Part shown: positions 47,245 to 55,628 of the stretch, piece after piece | How positions within the stretch are numbered: position 1 is the stretch's first letter | Layout of the letters: every line of letters starts with the position of its first letter | Origin: Silanimonas sp021297925 | GTDB lineage: Bacteria; Pseudomonadota; Gammaproteobacteria; Xanthomonadales; Xanthomonadaceae | Reading direction: 5' to 3' | Length of the DNA: 64,000 nt | NCBI GenBank assembly: GCA_027532825.1 | Contig: JAPZTL010000002.1 | Coordinates: 310,001 to 374,000 of the forward strand | Notes under the pieces: model-generated | Told to the model about the DNA's origin: nothing | What the model saw: only the letters and a program-made list of their open reading frames with translations | Database searches by the model: none | Translations under genes and position numbers: made by a program

Positions 47245-48096
47245 ATGGGCCGGCCGGGCCGCCAGCCGTATGCCTTGGCGACGATGCTGCGGATCCACTT
47301 CCTGCAGCAGTGGTACGCGCTGTCCGACCCGGCGATGGAAGAGGCGCTGGTCGACACGTCGGTCATGCGGCGGTTCGCGCAGCTCGGTGGGCTGGACGAC
47401 ATCCCGGACGAGACGACGATCTTGAACTTCCGGCGTTTGCTGGAGACGCATGGCGTGGCCGAGAAGATCCTCAAGCAGGTCAACGCGCACCTTCGGCGCA
47501 AGGGTTTGAGCCTTCGTTCGGGGACGATCGTCGACGCGACGATCATCAACGCGCCGAGCTCGACGAAGAACGCTGACGGCGAGCGGGATCCGGAGATGCA
47601 CCAGGCGAAGAAGGGCAACCAGTGGTTCTTCGGGATGAAGGCGCACATCGGCGTGGACGACGCGTCGGGCTTGGTGCACCACGTGGAATGCACGGCGGCG
47701 AACGTGTCGGACGTGACGCAGGCGCACAGGCTGCTGCACGGCAAGGAGGACGTGGTGTACGGCGACAGCGGCTACACCGGTGTGGCGAAGCGCGACGAAC
47801 TGAAGGACGTGGATGCCGCGTTTCTGATCGTGGAAACGCCCTCGGTGATCAAGGCGATGAAGACGAAGCGCGAGAAGAAGCAGGCCCGGGCGCTGGAGCG
47901 CTTGAAGGCGAGCGTGCGCGCCAAGGTCGAGCATCCGTTCCGGGTGATCAAGCGACAGTTCGGCTACGTGAAGGTTCGCTATCGCGGCATCGCGAAGAAC
48001 GCGGCCCAGGTGCTGACGCTATTCGCGCTATTGACGCGATTCCGGCCTTCATGCCGAAATCACGAGGGTTCGGCGGATTGTTCAGACCTTCCCTAG
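47245..48096 (+). CDS. IS5-family transposase (N-terminally short, altered C-terminus)
   Basis: DDE transposase of the IS5 group: Asp97 (GTIVDATIINAPSSTKN), Asp174 (VYGDSGYTG) and Glu229 (KVEHPFRVIKRQFG) are intact. It begins MGRPGRQPYALATMLRIHFL, whereas full-length relatives have about 40-60 residues before this; the frame upstream is open only to 47188 (RRKSLLALIEPHYPK is still encoded but has no ATG). After LTLFAL the C-terminus leaves the family pattern (LTRFRPSCRNHEG), and its stop TAG is supplied by the flanking CTAG target duplication. Catalytic core complete; activity uncertain. Confidence 0.85.
   Translation: MGRPGRQPYALATMLRIHFLQQWYALSDPAMEEALVDTSVMRRFAQLGGLDDIPDETTILNFRRLLETHGVAEKILKQVNAHLRRKGLSLRSGTIVDATIINAPSSTKNADGERDPEMHQAKKGNQWFFGMKAHIGVDDASGLVHHVECTAANVSDVTQAHRLLHGKEDVVYGDSGYTGVAKRDELKDVDAAFLIVETPSVIKAMKTKREKKQARALERLKASVRAKVEHPFRVIKRQFGYVKVRYRGIAKNAAQVLTLFALLTRFRPSCRNHEGSADCSDLP
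48078..48092 (-). repeat. Right terminal inverted repeat of the transposon
   Basis: Reads GGAAGGTCTGAACAA on the minus strand, one mismatch to the left end. Confidence 0.88.
48093..48096. repeat. Target-site duplication CTAG, right copy
   Basis: CTAG next to the right inverted repeat, matching 43687-43690. Confidence 0.85.
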
Positions 48097-48124
48097 GCCG
48101 GCAGCCGCGCGGGAAGGGGTGCGC

Positions 48125-48712
48125 TCAGGTCTTCGGCAGCGTCACGCCGGTCTGGCCCTGGTACTTGCCGCCGCGGTCGCGGTAGCTGGTGTCGCAGACC
48201 TCATCCGACTGGAAGAACAGCATCTGCGCCACGCCCTCGCCGGCGTAGATCTTGGCCGGCAGCGGCGTGGTGTTGCTGAACTCGAGCGTCACGTGGCCTT
48301 CCCACTCCGGCTCCAGCGGCGTGACGTTCACGATGATCCCGCAGCGCGCGTAGGTGCTCTTGCCAAGGCAGACGACCAGCACGTCGCGCGGGATGCGGAA
48401 GTACTCGACGGTGCGCGCCAGCGCGAAGCTGTTGGGCGGGATAATGCAGACATCGGATTCGACGTCGACGAAGCTCGAGGGGTCGAAGGCCTTCGGGTCG
48501 ACGATCGTCGAGTTGATGTTGGTGAAGATCTTGAACTCGCGCGCGCAGCGCACGTCGTAGCCATAGCTGCTGGTGCCGTAGCTGACGATGCGGTGGCCGT
48601 CGACTCCGCCGCTCCCGCTGGAAAACCGGACCTGCCCGGGCTCGAAGGGCTCGATCATGCCGCCGGGCTGCTCGGACATGCGGCGGATCCAGCGATCACT
48701 CTTGATGGCCAT
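48125..48712 (-). CDS. dcd: dCTP deaminase
   Basis: Converts dCTP to dUTP for dTMP synthesis. 195 aa in the usual range; starts MAIKSDRWIRRM. Family motifs: GTSSYGYDVRCAREFKIFTN, IPPNSFALARTVEYFRIPRDV, GKSTYARCGIIVNVTPLEPEWEGHVTLE, and AGEGVAQMLFF around the catalytic Glu. The start at 48712 is preferred over an ATG at 48751. Convergent with the DUF4153 gene but now separated from it by the transposon. Confidence 0.95.
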   Translation of the reverse strand: MAIKSDRWIRRMSEQPGGMIEPFEPGQVRFSSGSGGVDGHRIVSYGTSSYGYDVRCAREFKIFTNINSTIVDPKAFDPSSFVDVESDVCIIPPNSFALARTVEYFRIPRDVLVVCLGKSTYARCGIIVNVTPLEPEWEGHVTLEFSNTTPLPAKIYAGEGVAQMLFFQSDEVCDTSYRDRGGKYQGQTGVTLPKT

Positions 48713-48737
48713 GGGTGGGGGTCGCTCCGCGCGTCGT

Positions 48738-49208
48738 TCAGGGCCAGCCATTCTCGGGCCGGCGAGGCGGCCACAGCAAGGCGACCAGCCCCGTCGTCAC
48801 CACGAGGGCCACCAGCGGCGCGGGCCCGGGGTGCTCGAGGACGGCCATCGCCTCGAAAGGAAGATAGGCCACGCACCCCGCGATGCCCACCCACCGCGCC
48901 CATTCACGACCCTGCCAGAGCCCCAGCCCCTCGAGCACGCGGACCATCACGTAGACGAAGGCGGCCCCGCCCGCCCAGTGCCGGTAGCGGTCCAAGCCGT
49001 GCAGGGCCTCGCCCAGCGCCTCGCGGGCAGCCGCGCCCCCGAGCCAGGCCGTTCGCCCCACGTCGCGCAACACCTCCGATTCGGCACGGGCGTCGAGCCA
49101 GCCCGCCGTCGCGAGCGCCAATGCGGCCACGACCAGGCCCTTCGCCCACTCGATGACGGCCGCCACGCGGAGGCGGTGGCCGGGCGGCGCGGCGGGAGCG
49201 CGCGGCAT
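48738..49208 (-). CDS. DUF2127-like membrane protein
   Basis: 156-aa membrane protein with four hydrophobic segments; VIEWAKGLVVAALALATAGWL at the N-terminus, RYRHWAGGAAFVYVMVRVLEGLGLW in the middle and GIAGCVAYLPFEAMAV later fit DUF2127. Start overlaps the apbC stop by one base (TGATG). Function unknown. Confidence 0.8.
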   Translation of the reverse strand: MPRAPAAPPGHRLRVAAVIEWAKGLVVAALALATAGWLDARAESEVLRDVGRTAWLGGAAAREALGEALHGLDRYRHWAGGAAFVYVMVRVLEGLGLWQGREWARWVGIAGCVAYLPFEAMAVLEHPGPAPLVALVVTTGLVALLWPPRRPENGWP

Positions 49209-50302
49209 CACGTGTCCTGGATGACGATGCTGGGGAAGGCGATCTGCTTGTTCTTCGCCTGCCGCGAGAGGCCCGCGGCCACCGTGCGCGCGATGCTCCG
49301 GTACGCCTGCGCGTTCGCCCCGGCCGGCTCGGCCACGACCGTCGGCGCGCCGCCGTCGGCCTGCTCGCGGATGCGGATGTCCAGCGGCAGCGACCCCAGC
49401 AGGGGCACGCCGTACCGCTCGGCCATCGCCCGCCCCCCGCCTTCGCCGAAGATGTGCTCGACGTGGCCGCATTTCGAACAGCAGTGCAAGGCCATGTTCT
49501 CGACGATGCCGAGCACGGGCACGTCGACCTTCTCGAACATCTTCAGTGCCTTCTTGGCATCGAGGAGCGCGATGTCCTGCGGCGTGGTCACGATCACCGC
49601 GCCGGACACCGGGATGCGCTGGGACAGCGTGAGCTGGATGTCACCGGTGCCCGGCGGCAGGTCGATGACGAGGTAGTCGAGGTCATCCCACAGCGTGGTG
49701 GTCAGCAGTTGCTGCAGGTACTGGGTGGTCATCGGCCCGCGCCAGATCGCGGGCTGGTCGTCGCCGAGGAACAGGCCGATCGACATGGCCTGCAGGCCAT
49801 GGGCCTGCTTGGGCGCGATGGACTTGCCGTCGGGGGACTCCGGCTTGCCGTGGAGGCCCAGCATCATCGGGATGGACGGCCCGTGGATGTCGGCGTCGAG
49901 GATCCCGACCCGCGCGCCTTCGGCGGCCAGTCCCAGCGCGAGGTTCACCGCCGTGGTCGACTTGCCCACCCCGCCCTTGCCCGAGGCGACGGCGAGGATG
50001 TTCTTCACGCCCGGCAATGGCGTGAGGTCCTTCTGCACCCGGTGGGCCAGCACCCGCTGGTCCACGTCGACGACCGCCGAGACCACCCCGGGCACCCCGC
50101 AGAGCACGGCTTCAGCGCGCGCCGCGAGTTCGTCGTGCGTGCTCGCGGCCGCATAAGACAGGCGCAGTTGGACGGCGACGCGGCCATCGTCGATGCCGAC
50201 GGCGCGAACAAGGTCCCGGGGGAATGGCGCCCCCGTGTGGGGGTCGACGAGGGTCGCGAGGGCGTCGCGGACAAGGGATTCGGAAAGGTGGGCGGCATCC
50301 AT
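49208..50302 (-). CDS. apbC: Iron-sulfur cluster carrier protein ApbC/Mrp
   Basis: P-loop ATPase that binds and transfers Fe-S clusters. 364 aa: N-terminal MIP18/DUF59 domain (residues 5-85), deviant Walker A SGKGGVGKS (107-115), and cluster-binding CxxC at Cys275/Cys278 (CCSKCGH). The frame stays open upstream across antisense metG, but the family N-terminus begins at the ATG at 50302. Divergent from metG, 108 bp apart. Confidence 0.95.
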   Translation of the reverse strand: MDAAHLSESLVRDALATLVDPHTGAPFPRDLVRAVGIDDGRVAVQLRLSYAAASTHDELAARAEAVLCGVPGVVSAVVDVDQRVLAHRVQKDLTPLPGVKNILAVASGKGGVGKSTTAVNLALGLAAEGARVGILDADIHGPSIPMMLGLHGKPESPDGKSIAPKQAHGLQAMSIGLFLGDDQPAIWRGPMTTQYLQQLLTTTLWDDLDYLVIDLPPGTGDIQLTLSQRIPVSGAVIVTTPQDIALLDAKKALKMFEKVDVPVLGIVENMALHCCSKCGHVEHIFGEGGGRAMAERYGVPLLGSLPLDIRIREQADGGAPTVVAEPAGANAQAYRSIARTVAAGLSRQAKNKQIAFPSIVIQDT

Positions 50303-50378
50303 GGGGGCATTCTCTCCCGAACCCCCCCGGGGACGGAAAGGCATCAGTCCCCCAAGGGCTTGGGCTTGGCCGTTCTGA

Positions 50379-50384
50379 GATAAT
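50379..50384 (+). promoter_or_regulatory. Possible -10 element of metG
   Basis: GATAAT 26 bases before the metG ATG in the 108-bp divergent gap with apbC. No good -35 at 16-18 bp. Confidence 0.4.
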
Positions 50385-50410
50385 CGCCGCTTGCCTTCGC
50401 CCCGACGCCG

Positions 50411-52543
50411 ATGACCCCGCCCGTTCCCGCCCTCGTCACCACCGCCCTGCCCTACGCCAACGGCGAGATCCACCTCGGCCACCTGGTCGGCTACATCCAG
50501 GCCGACGTCTGGGTGCGCGCCCGGCGCATGGCCGGCGGCATCACCCACTTCGTCTGCGCCGACGACACCCACGGCACCCCGATCATGCTGGCCGCCGAGA
50601 AGGCCGGCACCACGCCCGAAGCCTTCGTCGCCGGCGTGCAGGCCCGCCACGAGCGCGACTTCGCCGACTTCCTCGTCGGCTTCGACCACTACGATTCGAC
50701 GAACAGCGCCGGCAACCGCGCACTGACCGAAGCGATCTACCTCGCACTGAAGGCCAACGGCCACATTGGCGCGCGGCCGATCCAGCAGCTGTTCGATCCG
50801 GTGCGGGAAATGTTCCTGCCGGACCGCTACATCAAGGGCGAGTGCCCGAACTGCGGCACGGCCGACCAGTACGGCGACAACTGCGAGAACTGCGGCGCGA
50901 CCTACTCGCCCACCGAACTGAAGAACCCACGCTCGGTCGTTTCCGGCGCCACGCCGGAACTGCGAGAGAGCGAGCACCACTTCTTCGAGCTGGGCCGCTT
51001 CGAGGCCTTCCTGCGCGACTGGCTCGCCGGCGACGTCGCCCATCCGGGGGTGCGTGCCAAGCTGATGGAGTGGGTCGACTCCGGCCTGCGCGCCTGGGAC
51101 ATCTCGCGCGATGCGCCCTACTTCGGCTTCGAGATTCCCGGCGCGCCGGGCAAGTACTTCTACGTCTGGCTGGATGCGCCCATCGGCTACCTGTCGAGCT
51201 TCAAGGCGCTGTGCAAGGCGAAGGGCCTCGACTTCGGCGCCTTCCTCGACGCCGCCCGCAACGCGAAGGGCGAAACCGAGCTGCACCACTTCCTCGGCAA
51301 GGACATCGTCAACTTCCACGGCCTGTTCTGGCCCGCGGTACTGCACGGCTCCGGCCACCGCACGCCGACGCGCCTGCACGTCAACGGCTACCTGACGGTG
51401 AACGGCGACAAGATGAGCAAGTCGCGGGGCACCTTCATCCAGGGCCGCACCTATCTGGATGCCGGCCTGCCGCCGGAGGCGCTGCGCTACTACTACGCGC
51501 TGAAGAGCTCGGGCGGCGTCACCGACCTCGACCTCAACCTGCCCGACTTCATGGCGCGGGTGAACTCCGACCTCGTCGGCAAGTTCGTCAACATCGCCAG
51601 CCGCTGTGCCGGCTTCATCGAGAAGCGCTTCGGCGGCCAGCTCGCCGCCGAGCTGGATGATCCGGCGATGGTCGCCCGCTTCGTTGAAGCGCTGGACGCC
51701 GTGCGCGGCCACTACCTCGACGACGATGCCGCCGCCGCCGTGCGTGCGGTGATGGCGTTGGCCGACGAGGCCAACCGCTATGTCGACGAGAAGAAGCCCT
51801 GGGTGATCGCCAAGGCCGAGGGCGGCGACGCCGAGCTGCAGCGCGTCTGCACGCAGGGCCTCAACCTGTTCCGCCTGCTGGCCATCGGCCTGAAGCCCAT
51901 CCTGCCGGCGCTGTGCGCGCGTGCGGAAGGTTTCCTCGACGCCCCCGTGACCGGCTGGGCCGATGCCGCCGCGCCGCTGCTCGGCCGCGCGATTCGCCCC
52001 TACGAGCCCCTGCTCACCCGCATCGAACACAAGCAGATCGACACCATGATCGACGCCTCCAAGGATTCCCTCGCCGCCACGGCCGAAGCCGCCAAGGCCG
52101 CTGCCGCGACGACCGCGCCCGCCAGCGTCGAGAAGGCCGCGAAGCCTGCCGCGCCGAAAGCCGAACTGGCCAAGCCCGCAACCACCGCGCCCGCGGAAGC
52201 TGGTGCGCCCGCCTTCATCGGCATCGAGGACTTCGCCAGGCTCGACCTGCGCATCGGCAAGGTGCTGGAGTGCGGGTTCGTCGAGGGCTCGGACAAGCTG
52301 CTGCGCTTCAAGCTCGACGCCGGCGAGCTCGGCGAGCGGCAGATCTTCTCGGGCATCCGCGCCAGCTACGGCGAGCCGGAGAAGCTCGTCGGCCGCAGCG
52401 TGGTGTTCATCGCGAACCTGGCACCGCGCAAGATGCGCTTCGGGATGAGCGAGGGAATGATCCTCTCGGCCGGCTTCGACGGCGGCGCGCTGGCCCTGCT
52501 GGACGTGGACAGCGGCGCCCTGCCCGGCATGCCGGTGCGCTGA
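50411..52543 (+). CDS. metG: Methionyl-tRNA synthetase
   Basis: Class I synthetase charging tRNA-Met. 710 aa with PYANGEIHLGHL (HIGH-type) at the N-terminus, zinc knuckle Cys145, Cys148, Cys158, Cys161 (CPNCGT...CENC), KMSKS at residues 334-338, and a C-terminal tRNA-binding (EMAP/OB) domain from about residue 600 (LDLRIGKVLECGFVEGSDKLL). An Ala/Lys/Pro-rich linker (about 555-595) joins catalytic and tRNA-binding parts. Followed by the RnfA-like gene after 7 bp. Confidence 0.97.
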   Translation: MTPPVPALVTTALPYANGEIHLGHLVGYIQADVWVRARRMAGGITHFVCADDTHGTPIMLAAEKAGTTPEAFVAGVQARHERDFADFLVGFDHYDSTNSAGNRALTEAIYLALKANGHIGARPIQQLFDPVREMFLPDRYIKGECPNCGTADQYGDNCENCGATYSPTELKNPRSVVSGATPELRESEHHFFELGRFEAFLRDWLAGDVAHPGVRAKLMEWVDSGLRAWDISRDAPYFGFEIPGAPGKYFYVWLDAPIGYLSSFKALCKAKGLDFGAFLDAARNAKGETELHHFLGKDIVNFHGLFWPAVLHGSGHRTPTRLHVNGYLTVNGDKMSKSRGTFIQGRTYLDAGLPPEALRYYYALKSSGGVTDLDLNLPDFMARVNSDLVGKFVNIASRCAGFIEKRFGGQLAAELDDPAMVARFVEALDAVRGHYLDDDAAAAVRAVMALADEANRYVDEKKPWVIAKAEGGDAELQRVCTQGLNLFRLLAIGLKPILPALCARAEGFLDAPVTGWADAAAPLLGRAIRPYEPLLTRIEHKQIDTMIDASKDSLAATAEAAKAAAATTAPASVEKAAKPAAPKAELAKPATTAPAEAGAPAFIGIEDFARLDLRIGKVLECGFVEGSDKLLRFKLDAGELGERQIFSGIRASYGEPEKLVGRSVVFIANLAPRKMRFGMSEGMILSAGFDGGALALLDVDSGALPGMPVR

Positions 52544-52550
52544 GCCTTCC

Positions 52551-53102
52551 ATGCTCGACCTGTGCCTTCTGCTCGGTGCGGCGCTCGCCACGCTGGCGGT
52601 GTCGATCCGACGGGGGGACATGGAACGGTCGGCCGGGGCCACGGTCCTCGTGGCGATCGCGGCCGGTACGAGCCTCGTCATGGTGCTGGCCAACGCGCTG
52701 GCTTGGGCCCTCGCCACGCTCCTGCCGGCCCACGCGTCCCGCGCGCTGTGCGTCATCCTCCTTGCCGCCACGATCGCCCGGATCGGAGACGCCGTGGCCC
52801 GCCGGGAGGCGGCGTTGCGCCGACTCCTCGACGCCGGCGGACCGCTCGTGACGGCGAACGCGATGGTGCTCGCCGCCACCGTGCTGGCGGACGGAACGCC
52901 TCCCGGCAACCTGCTGGCCGCCGTGGGGCGGGCGGCCGCGGTGTCGCTGGGCTTCTCGGCGATGCTGCTGGGCCTCGCCGCGCTGGTCGACCGGCTCGAG
53001 GAATCGCCGATGCCGAAGATGCTGCGCGGAACGCCGGCCGCGATGCTCGGCGCCGCGATCATCGGCCTGGCATTCGCCGGACTGCTCCGCGCGAGGCCCT
53101 GA
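52551..53102 (+). CDS. RnfA/RsxA-like membrane protein, divergent
   Basis: 183 aa, six hydrophobic segments. The C-terminal half is clearly RnfA-like: GGPLVTANAMVLAATVL (cf. PLITTNCAVLG) and LGFSAMLLGLAALVDRL then MPKMLRGTPAAMLGAAIIGLAFAGL. The N-terminal half lacks the RnfA signature NNFVL and reads LATLAVSIRRGDMERS instead. Next gene, 3 bp on, is rnfB. Probably a modified Rnf-type membrane subunit; loss of the N-terminal motif may mean a changed role. Confidence 0.75.
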   Translation: MLDLCLLLGAALATLAVSIRRGDMERSAGATVLVAIAAGTSLVMVLANALAWALATLLPAHASRALCVILLAATIARIGDAVARREAALRRLLDAGGPLVTANAMVLAATVLADGTPPGNLLAAVGRAAAVSLGFSAMLLGLAALVDRLEESPMPKMLRGTPAAMLGAAIIGLAFAGLLRARP

Positions 53103-53105
53103 ACC

Positions 53106-53639
53106 ATGGCGACGCTCGCAGGACTTCTGCTGCTGCTCGGCTGCCTCGCGGCCGGGGTCGCCGTGTTGCGTCGACTTGCCCGCACCCTGCCTGCCGAGAC
53201 CCCGCCGCTGGTCGATCGGCTTGACGCCGTGCTGCCGCAGACCCAGTGCGGCCAATGCGGGTATCCCGGGTGCCGGCCCTACGCGACGGCGATCGCGGCG
53301 GGCGAGGCCGACATCAACCAGTGCCCGCCCGGCGGGGACGCCGGCGTTCGCGCGCTGGCGGCGGTGGTCGGCATGGCCCCGAAGCCTCTGGATCCCTCGC
53401 ACGGCGTGACCAAGGCCCCGCAGGTGGCCCGGATCCGCGAGGCGGAGTGCATCGGATGCTTCAAGTGCATCGCCGCCTGCCCGGTCGACGCGATCATCGG
53501 GGCGCCGAAGTACCTCCACGTCGTCGTCGAGGACCTGTGCACCGGCTGCGAGCTGTGCGTGGCGCCCTGCCCGGTCGACTGCATCGACCTCGTCGCGCTT
53601 CCCACGGGCAAGGCGCTGGCGGTGCGTCTCGTCGACTGA
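53106..53639 (+). CDS. rsxB: RnfB/RsxB electron transport subunit (ferredoxin-type)
   Basis: 177 aa: N-terminal membrane helix (residues 3-20), a 4Fe-4S motif CxxCxxxxC...C (Cys48, 51, 56, 73) and two ferredoxin-type CxxCxxCxxxC clusters (Cys115/118/121/125 and Cys145/148/151/155). RnfB passes electrons in the Rnf/Rsx complex. Here only an RnfA-like neighbour is present; rnfC, D, G, E and nth are not in the window. Confidence 0.92.
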   Translation: MATLAGLLLLLGCLAAGVAVLRRLARTLPAETPPLVDRLDAVLPQTQCGQCGYPGCRPYATAIAAGEADINQCPPGGDAGVRALAAVVGMAPKPLDPSHGVTKAPQVARIREAECIGCFKCIAACPVDAIIGAPKYLHVVVEDLCTGCELCVAPCPVDCIDLVALPTGKALAVRLVD

Positions 53640-53648
53640 GGGCGCCCC

Positions 53649-54620
53649 TCAAGGCGTCGTGGACAGCGCCAACGCCTCTCCGGCCACGCGCTCGACCCGA
53701 TGGCCGAGTTCCGCGAGGCGTTGCACCAGCCCCTCGGCGCCGACGAGATGGAGGCTGCCGACGGCGACCAAGGTGTCGTCCGTCCCGGGGCCCTCGAGGC
53801 GGGCGGCGATCAACGGCAGCCATGCTTCGTTTCGATCGGTGTTGATCCGGGCGTACAGCGCCGGGTCGCGGGCCTTCATGCTGGCCGCCATGCCCCAGTA
53901 GAGGGCATCGGCATCGCCGGTTCGCCACTGCGCGTGCAGCCACTGCACCTCGGGACCGAGTTCGCTCGCGCGGGACAGCAGGTCGTCCAGCTGGCGGCGG
54001 GCCGATGCATCGGGCATCCCTTCAAACAGCGCGATCTGCTGGTCCACCGTTTCGAGGCCGCCGATGGCCTTCCCGGCCCGGGCCGCGCGCTCGGCGAGGT
54101 GGCGATCCATGCCCAGCGCCGGGTCGAGGCCTTCCGATTGCATGTAGGCGAGGCTCAGCGTGAGCGCGGCCAGCCACGGTCGCATCGGCGCCAGCACCCG
54201 GGGGTCGAGGCCGACGCGCCGCGAGGCGGCCTCCAGCCGCGACCAGTTCGATTCGCCCAGGTCTTGGGCGAGGCTCCGACCGTCACGGCGCAGCCCCGCC
54301 TCGGCGAAGCGCCGACCCAGCGCCGGATCGAACATGACGTCGCCGGGCAACTCGAAAAGCACGGATTCCGCGTCGTCGAGGGCGACGTAGACCGACGGAT
54401 GCAGCGGGTAATCGTCCGTGCGGAGCAGGTGGAAGGTGCCGAGGAGGTAGACCGTCCGGGGGCCTTCCCCGACCCGCCAGAGCAGCGGGACCGGGGGCGC
54501 GGACGCCACCGGGGCAGGCGACGCGCCGGCACCGGCCAAGGCCGGGAACGCCAGCAGCGCGGCCGCGACGCCTGCCCGCATGCCGCGGAGGCCGCGGGCG
54601 GTGCGTCCGAGGTGGCTCAT
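53649..54620 (-). CDS. TraB/GumN family protein
   Basis: 323 aa, secreted (signal peptide ending near ALAGAGA). The TraB/GumN signature is YLLGTFHLLR near residue 70 and VAVGSLHLVGAEGLVQRL near the C-terminus. The family is proposed to be metalloprotease-like (Tiki-type); activity here unproven. Start at 54620 overlaps the DUF1684 stop by four bases. Convergent with rsxB. Confidence 0.88.
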   Translation of the reverse strand: MSHLGRTARGLRGMRAGVAAALLAFPALAGAGASPAPVASAPPVPLLWRVGEGPRTVYLLGTFHLLRTDDYPLHPSVYVALDDAESVLFELPGDVMFDPALGRRFAEAGLRRDGRSLAQDLGESNWSRLEAASRRVGLDPRVLAPMRPWLAALTLSLAYMQSEGLDPALGMDRHLAERAARAGKAIGGLETVDQQIALFEGMPDASARRQLDDLLSRASELGPEVQWLHAQWRTGDADALYWGMAASMKARDPALYARINTDRNEAWLPLIAARLEGPGTDDTLVAVGSLHLVGAEGLVQRLAELGHRVERVAGEALALSTTP

Positions 54621-55618
54621 TCGGCAGGACCCGGCTTGCGGGGCTTCCATTCACCGGCCTCGACGCGCAGGTCGAGCCGGTTCGATGGCGGCGGCAGCGG
54701 GCAGGTCGAGAACGGGGTGAACGCGCAGGGCGGGTTGTAGGCCTTGTTGAAGTCGACGACCGTGGTGCCGTCGGCACCCGGCGCCTCCGCATAGAGGAAT
54801 CGCGCGGCCGCGTAGGTCTCGTGCCCGCTGGTCCGGTCCGCGAAGATCAGGAACAGCCGGCCGTCGCCTTCGTCCACCGCTTCGAGGCGATGAGTGATGC
54901 CGTCCCTCTCGAACACGACGGCGCCGGGGTTCGGCATCGCCTCCTCCTGCCCGAGGACGTTGACGATCGGCAGCGTCCGGCCGGCGGGATGGGTTTCGAC
55001 GCGGGCGACGAAGCGCCACGCGCGGTCGACCGGGAAATGGTCGATGCCGGTGAAGCCCGTCCTCGTCGACGCCATCGCGTCGCGCACGCGAAGCCCGACG
55101 CGGTCGCCGCGCCGGATGGCGATGAAGCTGGCATCGCCACCGTTGAAGCCCACCACGGTCGGCGTGGCGCCGTCGGCGTCGGTGGCAAGCGTCCGCACGG
55201 CGGTACCCGAGGGCTTGCCGTCATAGGTCACGCCCGCGCCCGCGCGGGCACGGAAACGCACGGTTCCGTCCTTGTCGAGCGTGATCATCCCGAGCTCGTC
55301 GGGGCCGACCGCCAGTCGGACGCCGCGCGTCGGGCCGCTGCCGACGATGCTGTCGCCGTACTGGAGCCAATGCAGGCCGACCAGCGACAGCCAGCCGTCG
55401 GGGCGCTGCAGTCGGGCCAGGCGTTCTTCGCGCCAGGCCTCGACCTCTTCGGCGTGCAGGCGGGCGATGCGGACGGCGGCGGCCTGCCGCGTGGCCTCGG
55501 CGGCGCGCTCCACGTCGCTCGGGCCCTCGGCATCGCCGCAGGCGGTGAGTCCGGACGCCGCCATGGCGGCCATCAGCAGCAGGGTCGCGCCCGGGCGCGA
55601 CGGAAAAGCGGGAAACAT
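54617..55618 (-). CDS. DUF1684 lipoprotein
   Basis: 333 aa. Lipoprotein signal with lipobox LTAC (Cys27), then a helical stretch and the DUF1684 domain (WLSLVGLHWLQYGDSIVGSG; PVDRAWRFVARVETHPAGR; VDFNKAYNPPCAFTPFSTCPLPPPSNRL). Function unknown; co-transcribed with the TraB/GumN gene. Confidence 0.9.
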   Translation of the reverse strand: MFPAFPSRPGATLLLMAAMAASGLTACGDAEGPSDVERAAEATRQAAAVRIARLHAEEVEAWREERLARLQRPDGWLSLVGLHWLQYGDSIVGSGPTRGVRLAVGPDELGMITLDKDGTVRFRARAGAGVTYDGKPSGTAVRTLATDADGATPTVVGFNGGDASFIAIRRGDRVGLRVRDAMASTRTGFTGIDHFPVDRAWRFVARVETHPAGRTLPIVNVLGQEEAMPNPGAVVFERDGITHRLEAVDEGDGRLFLIFADRTSGHETYAAARFLYAEAPGADGTTVVDFNKAYNPPCAFTPFSTCPLPPPSNRLDLRVEAGEWKPRKPGPAE

Positions 55619-55628
55619 GCGGGAACCC

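Larger units (their letters stand above)
43691..48092. mobile_element. IS5-type transposon with three-gene cargo (4402 bp)
   Basis: Bounded by 15-bp inverted repeats, GGAAGGTCTTAACAA on the left (43691-43705) and GGAAGGTCTGAACAA on the right read on the minus strand (48092-48078), 14/15 identical, and flanked by CTAG direct repeats. It carries an IS5-family transposase at its right end (47245-48096) and, to the left, a reductase, a PLP decarboxylase and a small membrane protein of lower GC (sampled lines 58-60% against 65-75% outside). No second complete IS copy is visible, so this is one unit with shared ends rather than a classical composite transposon. It sits between the convergent DUF4153 and dcd genes. 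Confidence 0.88.

Noticed and set aside
43691..48092. Classical composite transposon with an IS at each end
   Set aside because: Only one transposase gene is present and the left end has just an inverted repeat, with no second IS body.
50303..53185. Upstream extension of apbC antisense to metG and the RnfA-like gene
   Set aside because: The metG frame has all synthetase motifs; the antisense stretch has no recognisable domain and ApbC's family N-terminus begins at 50302.
53637..53651. Near-palindrome containing the stop codons of rsxB and the TraB/GumN gene
   Set aside because: It is short and explained by two stop codons facing each other across a GC-rich 9-bp gap.
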